Positions 7,468-16,201 of a stretch of DNA of 20,957 nt are shown here, one piece after another. The DNA lies in the IMG/VR virus record IMGVR_UViG_3300026097_001034, positions 1 through 20,957 of that record; one strand, written 5' to 3'. Position numbers and translations under genes: made by a program. Origin of the DNA: a virus. Below the pieces are notes generated by a model that had not been told where the DNA came from, made no database searches, and was given only the letters and a program-made list of their open reading frames with translations. How positions within the stretch are numbered: position 1 is the first letter of the stretch; every line of letters begins with the position of its first letter.

Positions 7468-8460
7468 TTTATGCGACCAAGTTTTAGGTGTATGATCATT
7501 AATTATTTCTAAAGGATATGAATAATCAAAAGGTTTGGCGCCACGTTGGTTGATATATTCTATAGTTTTTTGTATTCCATCATTTAAAGAAACTTTGGTA
7601 ACATAACCTAATTTTTGTTTAGCTTTGGTTGAATCACAAGTTGCGTATTTGATTTCATTGGGTCTAGAATTATGATATTCTATTTTTCCTCGATAATTTA
7701 ATTCTTCCATAACCATTTCGGCTAGTTCTTTTACAGTTATAGTTTCTTCATCGGGACCTATGTTAAATATTTCGTTTTTAATATTTTTATCAAGTGCTAG
7801 TTTTTCTAAACAATATACACAGTCGTTAATAAAACTAAAACATCGAGTTTGATTACCGTCTCCATAAATTACAGGAGGCTTTCCTTGCAGTACCCTGTTT
7901 ATCATAATACTCATAACATTTCTATATGGATCATCATATTTCTGCCTAGGACCAACAATATTATGCGGAACCGCTATAATCCATTCCATGTTATTCATCG
8001 GTGCTAGTGTTTTTAAAATTTCTTCTCCTGCAACTTTAGCAATTCCGTAAGGATCGACGGGCTGTGTGGGTTGTGTTTCTTTAAAAGGATAGCTTTGATT
8101 TCCATATCTAGCCATACTCGAACAATAAACAAATCTTTTTACCTTGTTTTGTATAGCGGCACTGATTGTACTAACACTTGCTTGAAAAATATTTTTGGTG
8201 ATAAAATTAGGACTGAATATACTCAATCCTTCGTGTGCTGTTGCCGCACAATGAAATACAACATCACAATCTTTCATTATAGCAGACATTTTTTCATTAT
8301 CACAACAATCTATATTGTAGTACTCTACAAGCGGATTTACATTATCCATATAACCGCCAATTAGTGTATCGTTTCCTACTACAGTGTGTCCTAACTCGAT
8401 CATTCTGTCTGCAAGGTGACTTCCGAGAAATCCTGCTACTCCGGTTATAAAAATTTTCAT
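7459..8460 (-). CDS. NAD-dependent epimerase/dehydratase (extended SDR)
   Basis: A 333-residue extended short-chain dehydrogenase. The nucleotide site is GVAGFLGSH (7-15), followed by a D31-type ribose-binding acidic residue and by CSSMARYG (113-120). The catalytic Y138-x-x-x-K142 lies in DPYGIAK. GPRQ, the loop after the catalytic helix, and the GDGNQTRCFSFINDCV region complete the nucleotide-sugar epimerase layout. Such enzymes invert or dehydrate the sugar of a nucleotide sugar; UDP-glucose 4-epimerase-like proteins have this pattern, but the exact substrate is not readable. It is the last gene of the ten-gene minus-strand operon, overlapping the SGNH hydrolase by 4 bp (ATGA). Its stop codon lies inside the tail of the convergent gene. 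Confidence 0.88.
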   Translation of the reverse strand: MKIFITGVAGFLGSHLADRMIELGHTVVGNDTLIGGYMDNVNPLVEYYNIDCCDNEKMSAIMKDCDVVFHCAATAHEGLSIFSPNFITKNIFQASVSTISAAIQNKVKRFVYCSSMARYGNQSYPFKETQPTQPVDPYGIAKVAGEEILKTLAPMNNMEWIIAVPHNIVGPRQKYDDPYRNVMSIMINRVLQGKPPVIYGDGNQTRCFSFINDCVYCLEKLALDKNIKNEIFNIGPDEETITVKELAEMVMEELNYRGKIEYHNSRPNEIKYATCDSTKAKQKLGYVTKVSLNDGIQKTIEYINQRGAKPFDYSYPLEIINDHTPKTWSHKLM

Positions 8461-9341
8461 ACTACATTTCTACTTTTCAAAATTTCGTAAATTACTTTAC
8501 TAACTTCATATGCACCTTCTTTTGTCCAATGATGACAAGGAGTTATATATTTTAAAGGGCTTTGGAGTTTACTTACATATTGCTGAGTTTGCCAAAATCC
8601 GGTGACTTCTGGGTGATTTTCTAGATTTCTAATATATTGCATGAAATCAGTACACGAATCTGGACAAATATAACTATTCCAGTTGACAACATTTATCCAG
8701 TCATGGACATCTTCTTCTAATGCGTTTTCGATATATTCTTTGTTAATCCTATCATCAAATGCAGGTCCGAACATAAAATGATACCCTTTAGATTTACAAA
8801 ATTGTTGAGCTTCGGCAATATTTAAAAGTAACTCCATTACATCTGTTTTTTTAGACCAGACAAGCGTAGCGTATTGTTCTTCTAATTTCCAAATATCGCC
8901 TCTATCGCGATTCATTGTCGGCCATATGGTTCTCCATTTTTGGTGATTCTCTGGTCCGGCGGTTTCTTTTTCATTTTTCAAAAAATCAAATCTTTCTGTT
9001 CCTGTAGCCATTAGAATTACCACAACATTACCTACATCATCCGGAAGAGGATTTAAATAAAGTTCTTTTACAGCAGCCCTGTTTCCTGCTCCGTTCACTC
9101 CGAGACTCATTGTTTTATACTCTGGAAGAAAGTTAGTTACAAGTTGTCTTACCCAATTGTTTTTACCTTGTTCTTCTACAAAATATTGGCCAGTTATATT
9201 ATGCAAAGACGGATTTAGTTTTTTAATTTTTTTATAAGTTTCATCAGAGTAAGCACCAACGCCTTGCGTAAAACTATCACCTAACCCGATAATAACATTA
9301 TCGCCCGGATTAATTATATCTACATTAGATTTTAAAGTCAT
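8457..9341 (-). CDS. SGNH/GDSL-type hydrolase
   Basis: A 294-residue protein with block I GLGDSFTQG (19-27, nucleophile S23), block II GVNGAGN (81-87, oxyanion Gly/Asn), and a C-terminal HHWTKEGAYEVS (270-281) supplying the catalytic histidine. The usual Asp three residues before that His is absent (Pro or Thr instead), which some SGNH enzymes tolerate. Related enzymes remove or transfer acyl groups, often acetyl on carbohydrates, so its place among glycosyltransferase-like genes suggests trimming or acylating a glycan. That last step is inference. There is no signal peptide, so cytoplasmic action is likely. It overlaps both neighbours by 4 bp. Confidence 0.8.
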   Translation of the reverse strand: MTLKSNVDIINPGDNVIIGLGDSFTQGVGAYSDETYKKIKKLNPSLHNITGQYFVEEQGKNNWVRQLVTNFLPEYKTMSLGVNGAGNRAAVKELYLNPLPDDVGNVVVILMATGTERFDFLKNEKETAGPENHQKWRTIWPTMNRDRGDIWKLEEQYATLVWSKKTDVMELLLNIAEAQQFCKSKGYHFMFGPAFDDRINKEYIENALEEDVHDWINVVNWNSYICPDSCTDFMQYIRNLENHPEVTGFWQTQQYVSKLQSPLKYITPCHHWTKEGAYEVSKVIYEILKSRNVV

Positions 9342-10621
9342 AAATTAAAATACTCTTTATAATAGTTAATAATAGATGTGTGTTCTTCTTGTGTTTTAGA
9401 CCCCATAGATAAAAATAATTTTTGATTATGTTCTAAAATTTCTTGCATGGATGAATACCAATTCAATTTATCTGGTATGTTTTTAATTTTATTGAGAGAT
9501 TCCATGACAGCAGTAAATCTGTCTTCGTCATCAAGATCATCATATGATTCATCTATAAATCCGTCAAATGTTTTGTACCCTAGTTTTCTAAGATATTTTA
9601 AACTATGTTTACTACCTACAATAATAAAAGGATGCATGGCGGCGATTGCTTTAAAAGTTTTTTCACTTATAAAAACACTTTCTTCATGTTCAAAATAACT
9701 TGATTCTGTAATTAAAGACACCCAAGTTTGTTCATAAACATCATCTAATATTCTAGTTATAAAAGAAGAAAATTCTGTGTCATTATGTTGTTTATGATTA
9801 ATAATCATAGGTGTTAGATTTTTACCAACTTTGATAGTTTTTTTTGATAATTTATAATCCAATAATTGTTTATCTGTTATTTGCCAATCGTTCGAATTTC
9901 CGATGCTAATTAAACCGTCGTTAATTAAATTAGATTGCACAAGTTGTAAAAAATTAATAATTCTTTGAGGTCTAGGTCTTAAGTTAGTACAATTATACAA
10001 TTTAATATTGTTGTTTTCTTTGAATGACAATAAATTATTAAAATTTATATCTAAATTATGTTGTTTGTATGTTTGATAAATGTAATAAGCTAAAGAAACT
10101 GACGGGATAACTTGTATTTTGTCATCTATTTTGTTTTTATTGCACCATAAATTGTACTGTTCTTTTGCTAGCTGATTTCCTGTAGCATAGATAATTGCTT
10201 TCGGGCTAATATTATATTGTTTACATTTATTGTGGAACCAATCCCATACCCATTCACTGTGGTAACCTTCTACAGTTTGATCAATTAATAAAATTGCTTT
10301 TCCTGCTTGTAAATCTCGAACATAGGTTTTATTAAGATATTCAAATATTGACAGATTAGAATTTTTATCAGTCCAATCATACGGACTATAAAACACGGAA
10401 GCAGATATAATATAGTTATCTATATCATTGTCAATAGCGTGTATCTGTATTTTAATTTCTAGAGTGTTTTTAAAGGATTTTAAAACTTCTAATAATTGTG
10501 AAGTTCTACAAAAACCAGAATCTACAAAATTACTAAAGTTACCAGAGTATAAATTATCGTGGAATGATTTAGTTCGATCATAGTTATTTTTGTCAAATTT
10601 AAAATTTAGTGTAAGTGTCAT
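9338..10621 (-). CDS. Putative GT-B-like glycosyltransferase, paralog 3 of 3
   Basis: A 427-residue protein and the clearest member of the three-copy family. It has AILLIDQTVEGY (109-120), IIYATGN (143-149), TNLRPRPQR (212-220), ITESS (304-308), SEKTFKAI (319-326), HPFIIVG, and a LGYKTFDGF-IDESYDD segment near 348-362. The C-terminal third is nearly colinear with the 398-aa plus-strand paralog, including the SMQEIL-HN ending. It sits 9 bp after the twitch radical SAM gene, the only non-overlapping junction in the operon, and overlaps the SGNH hydrolase by 4 bp. A donor-binding role is suggested by the E...SEK arrangement, but no substrate can be named. Confidence 0.5.
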   Translation of the reverse strand: MTLTLNFKFDKNNYDRTKSFHDNLYSGNFSNFVDSGFCRTSQLLEVLKSFKNTLEIKIQIHAIDNDIDNYIISASVFYSPYDWTDKNSNLSIFEYLNKTYVRDLQAGKAILLIDQTVEGYHSEWVWDWFHNKCKQYNISPKAIIYATGNQLAKEQYNLWCNKNKIDDKIQVIPSVSLAYYIYQTYKQHNLDINFNNLLSFKENNNIKLYNCTNLRPRPQRIINFLQLVQSNLINDGLISIGNSNDWQITDKQLLDYKLSKKTIKVGKNLTPMIINHKQHNDTEFSSFITRILDDVYEQTWVSLITESSYFEHEESVFISEKTFKAIAAMHPFIIVGSKHSLKYLRKLGYKTFDGFIDESYDDLDDEDRFTAVMESLNKIKNIPDKLNWYSSMQEILEHNQKLFLSMGSKTQEEHTSIINYYKEYFNL

Positions 10622-10630
10622 CTTAAATAT

Positions 10631-11983
10631 CTATTTGCTAGATTCATAAAAATCAACTAACTCAGGAAATGTTTTTGCAAAATTTAAGTTTCTCCTACGA
10701 TCATATTCTGTAAACCAATTATAAAAATCTTTGCGACCTTGTTTTAGTTTGTTATCAGAATATACAGTAGATTCCATATATTTTACTACTCTTAAAAATT
10801 TTTCATATTCCATTTCACTAAATTTTGTTTTATCGTTATCGTCTAGATTATTTTGAATATATTTTAAATGTCCATACATGTATGGCATAAAATCATCTTT
10901 AGGTAATATATTCATATCATATTGTAATGGTTCTTTTAAGTACGGAGTGTCAAACCTAATTCTTTGCCAGTCACTGGTATTGTATTTTGATCTCCATTCT
11001 AATATTTTTTCTAATAACCATTGAAAATTAGTCACCGTGAGAATATTAAATGTTATCATGAAAGTAATTGGTAAATTGGTTTTTGTCAAATAAGTATTTA
11101 AATTAAATTCCCACAGATTTAAATCTAATCCTGTCCTTATGTACTCTGCTTGTGGTCCCCAGGTATCGATACTGGTAAAGACTTTAAATCCACGGATACA
11201 TTTGTTTTCTATCAAACCATTAATTTTATCAGCAAGTCTATCTATTAATATAGGTTTGACTCCAAAATTGGTATTGATATTCAAATCTAATTGAGGTTGA
11301 GGATTTTTTTCTAGTTCGTCAAACAATCTCCAAGTACTTTGTTGTAGTAGCGGTTCTCCGCCTGTGATTCGAAGTATTGACAGTGTTTTACTTAGTTCAG
11401 GCCACCAATCCCAAAATGCTTGCACATAAGGATTGTCTTCTTCTTTGTATACAGTAAACCAATCAATGTCATTACGATGATTTTTTACCATAGTATACGG
11501 ACCATGTTGTTCTATTTCTTTATAATAACTACTAGAATGTTTAGGATGACAATATCCGCATTTAAAATTACACTCATTTCCGAAACTTATTTCTACATAT
11601 TCAGGATTTATATTTTGATCCCACGGACCGTTAGCTATTTCATCATATCGTTCTGGTGTATATATTGTAGAATTTCTTTCTTTTCTATCAGATATATACT
11701 CTTCACCGAGATCTTCAATATTCCAGCAGTACTGACACCCGCTTGGACGTTCTCCTTCCAGCATTTGAGCACGTTCAACCTTCTTTTGTTTTGTGTTATG
11801 AAGAGAACTGGGATTATTTTCTAGTTCTTCGAGTGGTATTTTATGAGGAGCAGGGTGATAGCAACTGTGTGTTTCTCCAGTTTGAAGATATATTGTAGTA
11901 TGATGCCATTTTGCCATGCAAAATGTAGGACTAAGAGCATCCATTAACGGTATTAGTTCTTGAATACGTTCTTTATCGCTCAT
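10631..11983 (-). CDS. Twitch-domain radical SAM protein
   Basis: A 450-residue radical SAM enzyme. The SAM-cluster motif is ECNFKCGYC (137-145; C138, C142, C145), and TGGEPLL follows at 208-214. Before the barrel is an extra cysteine set, FCMAKWHH (C22), SCYHP (C41) and GCQYCW (C83, C86), spaced like an auxiliary iron-sulfur 'twitch' half-SPASM domain placed at the N-terminus. N-terminal twitch radical SAM proteins are known from marine phages and bacteria and are mostly uncharacterised. Auxiliary-cluster radical SAM enzymes typically modify peptides or carry out dehydrogenations on small molecules. The gene overlaps the preceding paralog by 11 bp. The reaction is unknown. Confidence 0.85.
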   Translation of the reverse strand: MSDKERIQELIPLMDALSPTFCMAKWHHTTIYLQTGETHSCYHPAPHKIPLEELENNPSSLHNTKQKKVERAQMLEGERPSGCQYCWNIEDLGEEYISDRKERNSTIYTPERYDEIANGPWDQNINPEYVEISFGNECNFKCGYCHPKHSSSYYKEIEQHGPYTMVKNHRNDIDWFTVYKEEDNPYVQAFWDWWPELSKTLSILRITGGEPLLQQSTWRLFDELEKNPQPQLDLNINTNFGVKPILIDRLADKINGLIENKCIRGFKVFTSIDTWGPQAEYIRTGLDLNLWEFNLNTYLTKTNLPITFMITFNILTVTNFQWLLEKILEWRSKYNTSDWQRIRFDTPYLKEPLQYDMNILPKDDFMPYMYGHLKYIQNNLDDNDKTKFSEMEYEKFLRVVKYMESTVYSDNKLKQGRKDFYNWFTEYDRRRNLNFAKTFPELVDFYESSK

Positions 11984-13016
11984 TGTTTACCTTAAACTGT
12001 TCTGTAAGCCAATCAAAATCATTAATTAACCAAATATCATCCCCGCAAGAAAGGCCAAACTCCATGCCAGCCCGTGCACCTCGAATCGCGTACTCACCAA
12101 ATTGTCTATCATGTCCCACGGTTGTCCAAGTTTTAAGTCTTGCATCAGTTTCGTCGTTCTCCTGTCTATCAATTATTTTGCTTGCTAATTTTGCACATTC
12201 TCTAAATGCCGATTTCCAAGTGTTGAACGGATCTGTGTTAAATGCTGTGATATTAGATATTTCCGAAATTGGTTTAAATTTTTTGCTTATACTTGTTGTC
12301 ATATCAGCACTGCTAACATCTATATCTAAAGTTAATTTAGTTGGTAATAATTTAACTCCACCATATCCATAGGTTAACTCATTTATAGGATTTATACTTC
12401 GCCAAACATATACAGTATCTTGTTCAAATAGTTCAATACTGTGATTAAAATTAAAATCATCCAATATTTGAGAATCACCGTCGACTACATAAAACATTTC
12501 TGTGTCAACGTGTCTAGCAGCTTCTATATGTGCTTGATGAATTCCTGTTACACCGTGAACTCTTTTAGCACTAGGAACTTTTTTCTTTAAATTTATAAAA
12601 TTTTGTTCTGCATTAGGTTCATTATAGCTAATAAAAACTACATCAAAAGTTTCATCTCGTTTAATCGGACGACTTATCGCTTGATCTACTTCTTTTCTGT
12701 TTACAAAAAATCTATGACGAAATTCTACAGTGCTAGGATTTAAACTTTTAGGAAATAAACATACTCCATTATAAGTATTACCGTTCTTAAAAATGTGTAC
12801 AAACATATCGTCCCATTCGTCAGCTCGATAATTGTTTAAATTAAAGTCATGATCGAAAACTAATTCATCCCAAACAACCCAAAACATTTTAGTGAATGCT
12901 TGTTTTTTAAGATCTGTCCAGGTACTGTTAGCAGGCATTCGATGTGCATTGGGATAGTGTAACTTAAATCGTTGCCACTCTGCATCATCTTGTCCTAAAA
13001 ATAATATATCGTACAT
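11973..13016 (-). CDS. GT-A-like DxD protein with a degenerate N-terminal repeat
   Basis: A 347-residue protein. Residues ~125-340 match the 293-aa neighbour along their whole length: DVVFISYNEPNAEQNF, KRVHGVTGI, then the DxD motif in YVVDGDSQ (D179, D181), YGYGGVKL, and TVGHDRQFGEYAIRGARAG. The first ~110 residues look like a second, decayed copy of the same fold: YDILFLGQDDAEW aligns with DVIFLSYDEPNAE, and VVWDEL sits where the DxD motif should be. DxD residues bind the metal and sugar-nucleotide in GT-A glycosyltransferases, so the C-terminal unit is the likely catalytic one. Start and stop overlap the neighbours by 1 and 11 bp. The glycosyltransferase call is inferred from the motif and the fold pattern. 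Confidence 0.55.
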   Translation of the reverse strand: MYDILFLGQDDAEWQRFKLHYPNAHRMPANSTWTDLKKQAFTKMFWVVWDELVFDHDFNLNNYRADEWDDMFVHIFKNGNTYNGVCLFPKSLNPSTVEFRHRFFVNRKEVDQAISRPIKRDETFDVVFISYNEPNAEQNFINLKKKVPSAKRVHGVTGIHQAHIEAARHVDTEMFYVVDGDSQILDDFNFNHSIELFEQDTVYVWRSINPINELTYGYGGVKLLPTKLTLDIDVSSADMTTSISKKFKPISEISNITAFNTDPFNTWKSAFRECAKLASKIIDRQENDETDARLKTWTTVGHDRQFGEYAIRGARAGMEFGLSCGDDIWLINDFDWLTEQFKVNNER

Positions 13017-13897
13017 TATCTATAATATGTCTTACAAAGTTGTATAGTTTCGTCGTACAAATCTAGTGTATACTTGCTTTGCTGTGCGTCTAAAAACGGC
13101 CAATCCAACCCTAATTCAAGTCTAATTTTGTCGCCGAGATGTTTGGTTTCAGCATCAATGTATTCTAAAGGACCTGTTATTTCGTCGTATAGTTCTCTAA
13201 GATAATCAAAATCACGGACTTGTACATAGTCCCAGTCTGTACAATTAGTCATATATGTGCCTTGTAGGGCTCCTAAAACCCCGTATAAGCCATGATCTTC
13301 ATGTGCACCTACAGTTGACCACACTCTTAAACGGTGTATGTTGTGCCACCATACATGCTGTTTTAGTTGCTGGCTAGGAACACGCAATCCATCATGCAGT
13401 GTCATTTTTACACCTTCGCGAAACCCTGCTCTCCATGCTTGAAAAGGTGTAGCATTAATAATGCTATCACTATAAGTCTGTGGCATGGCTCGATAACCGT
13501 TCTCCCAACAAAAATCCACTTGCGCTCTATCGTCTTCTGCGGCTTCGTGCGTTTTCATGTTTAACACAAATTCTTTATTCCACAGTTTTAGACCACCATT
13601 TCCGTATCGTAATCCATTAATACTGTTTCTACCGCACCAACTGTACACTTGAATTTTATCATCGGACATGTCTAAGTCAACATCGAAAAATTCTGGACGA
13701 ATAATATTGTCTGCGTCAACACTTACAAACCACGCTGTTTCGCTCAGTTCGGCAGCTGCCTTATGAGCTGCATCTGATCCTTTTACACCGTGTACTCTTT
13801 TTGCCCACGGTACTTTATTACACAAATCAGCATAATGTTCTTCTGCATTAGGTTCGTCATAGCTAAGGAATATTACATCAAATTCTAATAAATTCAT
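13016..13897 (-). CDS. GT-A-like DxD protein (single-domain paralog)
   Basis: A 293-residue protein with FDVIFLSYDEPNAEEHY at the N-terminus, KRVHGVKGSDAAHKAA (33-48), the DxD motif in VSVDADNI (D61, D63), YGNGGLKLWNKE, WRAGFREG, and STVGAHEDHGLYGVLGA near the C-terminal third. All of these recur in the 347-aa protein downstream, so the two arose by duplication. The order nucleotide-binding strand, DxD, then a His/Asp-containing C-terminal segment fits a GT-A glycosyltransferase acting on a nucleotide sugar. It overlaps its upstream neighbour by 4 bp and its paralog by 1 bp. The donor is unknown. Confidence 0.55.
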   Translation of the reverse strand: MNLLEFDVIFLSYDEPNAEEHYADLCNKVPWAKRVHGVKGSDAAHKAAAELSETAWFVSVDADNIIRPEFFDVDLDMSDDKIQVYSWCGRNSINGLRYGNGGLKLWNKEFVLNMKTHEAAEDDRAQVDFCWENGYRAMPQTYSDSIINATPFQAWRAGFREGVKMTLHDGLRVPSQQLKQHVWWHNIHRLRVWSTVGAHEDHGLYGVLGALQGTYMTNCTDWDYVQVRDFDYLRELYDEITGPLEYIDAETKHLGDKIRLELGLDWPFLDAQQSKYTLDLYDETIQLCKTYYR

Positions 13898-14517
13898 ACA
13901 TACTCTACAACATAGTTTTTAAAAATTCGTTTGGTATACACGCTAACTTCGGGATACGGAACTTTAATTATAAACTCTAAATCGTCATCTATCAAGTCTT
14001 GTATTGCAAAACTAAAGGCGTCGTAAATCACGTTAGGGTCATTATAATCAGTAATTAAAAACTCCATAACAGTGTCGCCGCTCCAAACAATTTTTCTAGA
14101 TTTATTGTAAGACACATCTCCAGAAACAAATGTTCCTCCCCATTGAGCTCCTAACTGTATATTGATTTTAGATTTTTCAGCATCTAATTTTAAATATACA
14201 TCAGGTTTTTCTATAGTACTCCAACGTAAACTAGGAATTCTATGCAGGACATCATCGATCTTAATTAGACTTTTAGTTTCGGTAATAGTAACTTCGCCAT
14301 TAGCTGCATCAAGATAACATGAATGAATACTAATTTCTCCAGATAGTATTCGTTCTGCTATCTCTGCATCTATTTCTAAACAGTTATCAAGGTGTTCCAA
14401 TGCATGGCTAGGGCCGACCTGCATAAGTTGCAATGTATCAGGATTATATACAACAGAATATTTGTGTTCTTGCTCTTGTAGTTGTTTTAACCACTCTTGA
14501 AATTCTACTTCTTCCAT
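13894..14517 (-). CDS. Unknown 207-aa acidic protein
   Basis: I do not recognise a family. The protein starts with a charged helical stretch rich in Glu and Gln (residues 1-18), then a mixed region with LEHLDNCLEIDAEIAERIL. From ~75 onward it alternates short strand-like segments (KPDVYLKLDAEKSKINIQL, GGTFVSGDVSY, TVMEFLITDYND), consistent with a beta-rich domain. There are no cysteine motifs, signal peptide or membrane segments. It is embedded between two pairs of glycosyltransferase-like genes, overlapping by 13 bp upstream and 4 bp downstream, so it is translated with them. A structural target, an accessory subunit or an adaptor are all possible. Confidence 0.75.
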   Translation of the reverse strand: MEEVEFQEWLKQLQEQEHKYSVVYNPDTLQLMQVGPSHALEHLDNCLEIDAEIAERILSGEISIHSCYLDAANGEVTITETKSLIKIDDVLHRIPSLRWSTIEKPDVYLKLDAEKSKINIQLGAQWGGTFVSGDVSYNKSRKIVWSGDTVMEFLITDYNDPNVIYDAFSFAIQDLIDDDLEFIIKVPYPEVSVYTKRIFKNYVVEYV

Positions 14518-15344
14518 ACTAGATGCTCCAATATACTTAATAGCTCTATAGTGATTTGATCTTTTTCTACATAATGAACAATATCATGTTGTTGAAAATT
14601 ACCAATTTTCAATTCTGCTTGTTTGTTTAAATAAAATCCTACATGATCACTAACTAGATTTGCGGGCCAGGCCCAGTTTTGCACCATAGGCTTGAGATGG
14701 ACCACTCTTGGGAATTCTAAGTCGTAAGCAATCTCATCTGTGATATCTAATATTTTTGCACTTAGTGCAAATGCTTCATCAGTGCCTACTACTTTAGGTT
14801 TTAATTTTGATAAAAACACATTTGCAAACTCTTGAGGTTTATCTATTATTCTTCGACCTAATGTAAAAAACTCTCTGGCTAGGTCTGAATCCTTTTTAAA
14901 GAATGTAAAAAAACTGTATAAATTCGGAAGATCGTTTGCTGTAAATGTTTTTCTATAATAATCATTTGCAACTAGCTCTCCACGATATGTATAACTCTTA
15001 TTTGCTACATATAGTTCACTGTTCTTTACAAAATATTCAATCCAGTGACTGTAATCTCTTAGGAACAACATGTCTACATCTAAACACACAGTATAATCCC
15101 AAGGTGTAAGTTTATCCATGTATGATCTGCCGTCCCAGCCTTCCGGACCGTTCCATTCTATTACTTCGTCAAATACCCAAGGGCTGTGGAATTGATCAAC
15201 CTGAGACTTGTCGTCTATAACCAGTGCAACACGGTCATAACCTTCTCGTTGTGTGTGTTTTATACTTAGTGCTAGAGCATATGCTAGTTTGGCATAATCA
15301 ATTTCATCGTTGTGTTTTACAAACAGTAAATATCCAAAGTTCAT
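14505..15344 (-). CDS. GT8-like glycosyltransferase, copy B
   Basis: A 279-residue protein opening with NFGYLLFVKHNDEIDYAKLA and carrying the metal-binding DxD in VCLDVDMLFLRD (D89, D91), preceded by YMDKLTPWDYT. This is the arrangement of family-8-type GT-A enzymes, in which the strand before DxD is preceded by a K-x-x-x-x-(Y/W)D loop. The 286-aa gene just upstream has the same plan (LLFAHNNREVDYARM, then LLIDCDYFIMSD), so the two are tandem paralogs, though well diverged. It overlaps the neighbours by 4 and 13 bp. The donor and acceptor sugars are unknown. Confidence 0.65.
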   Translation of the reverse strand: MNFGYLLFVKHNDEIDYAKLAYALALSIKHTQREGYDRVALVIDDKSQVDQFHSPWVFDEVIEWNGPEGWDGRSYMDKLTPWDYTVCLDVDMLFLRDYSHWIEYFVKNSELYVANKSYTYRGELVANDYYRKTFTANDLPNLYSFFTFFKKDSDLAREFFTLGRRIIDKPQEFANVFLSKLKPKVVGTDEAFALSAKILDITDEIAYDLEFPRVVHLKPMVQNWAWPANLVSDHVGFYLNKQAELKIGNFQQHDIVHYVEKDQITIELLSILEHLVWKK

Positions 15345-16201
15345 ATTAACTCCAATAGTGCATCAAAATTTCTAACCACACTTTTTTTATTCATTATATG
15401 TATATCTCGAGATTTGTTAGATACTGCATAATACTTTTGAGACAAATTACTGTTAATTAAAAAATATAATCTGTCGTGTTCTACTTTATGCAGAACATCT
15501 TTATCAAGTGCTGTTAACACTGCGGGCAATGTATATTCTTTAACTGTGTTAAATCCATTTAATATGTGATTAGCGACACTAAAAGCAATATCATTTCTAT
15601 ATTGTATATCTGTAAAACGATATACACTAGCATACAAACTATAATTGTTTCGAATGTCTTGAATTAGATCAAAAAATAACTTGCTGTTTTCGTTTTTAGT
15701 AAACATACAGGTAGTTGCCCAACGCATTTGCATTCCTGTGTAAGAAATATATTTGTCAAGATAGTTCATTCTATCTTCGCAGTGAACGTCCTGTATACTA
15801 TCACCAATCAATACATCTTGATTAATATCCCAATATTCGTTGAGGACATCACTCATTATAAAATAATCACAGTCTATAAGCAGTGTACGATCGTAAGGGG
15901 TAAAATCCCAAACACTGCTTCTATTTTGATTGATAAACGGAGTTTTAATTTCAGATTCGCCGTCGTGCAGTCTTCTATAATTTGAGATTTCTGGCCTTTC
16001 TATTAAAATAATATCGTCGAATAAAGATTCTGCTTGTTCGTATATTCCACTTTCTTGCATCCACGATACAGTAGATTCGTCAGTTGCTAAACTAACCGAA
16101 ACACCTAAATGTTTTTTTGCAAGGCCGCCGGAGATAATACTCATTCTAGCATAATCTACTTCTCTATTATTATGAGCAAATAACAATACACCTTTATTCA
16201 T
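15341..16201 (-). CDS. GT8-like glycosyltransferase, copy A
   Basis: A 286-residue protein with a Rossmann-type start (NKGVLLFAHNNREVDYARMS), the DxD motif in LLIDCDYFIMSD (D110, D112) preceded by TPYDRT, and a mid-region FFDLIQDIRNNY matching the corresponding helix in copy B. The motif set fits a GT-A glycosyltransferase. The ATG overlaps the end of the 116-aa gene by 8 bp, and its stop overlaps copy B as ATGA. No membrane anchor is visible, so it should act in the cytoplasm on a soluble or protein acceptor. Confidence 0.65.
   Translation of the reverse strand: MNKGVLLFAHNNREVDYARMSIISGGLAKKHLGVSVSLATDESTVSWMQESGIYEQAESLFDDIILIERPEISNYRRLHDGESEIKTPFINQNRSSVWDFTPYDRTLLIDCDYFIMSDVLNEYWDINQDVLIGDSIQDVHCEDRMNYLDKYISYTGMQMRWATTCMFTKNENSKLFFDLIQDIRNNYSLYASVYRFTDIQYRNDIAFSVANHILNGFNTVKEYTLPAVLTALDKDVLHKVEHDRLYFLINSNLSQKYYAVSNKSRDIHIMNKKSVVRNFDALLELI

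Noticed and set aside
11420-11824. 134-codon plus-strand frame
   Set aside because: Antisense to the twitch radical SAM gene, including its cysteine motif; the composition is the mirror of that frame.
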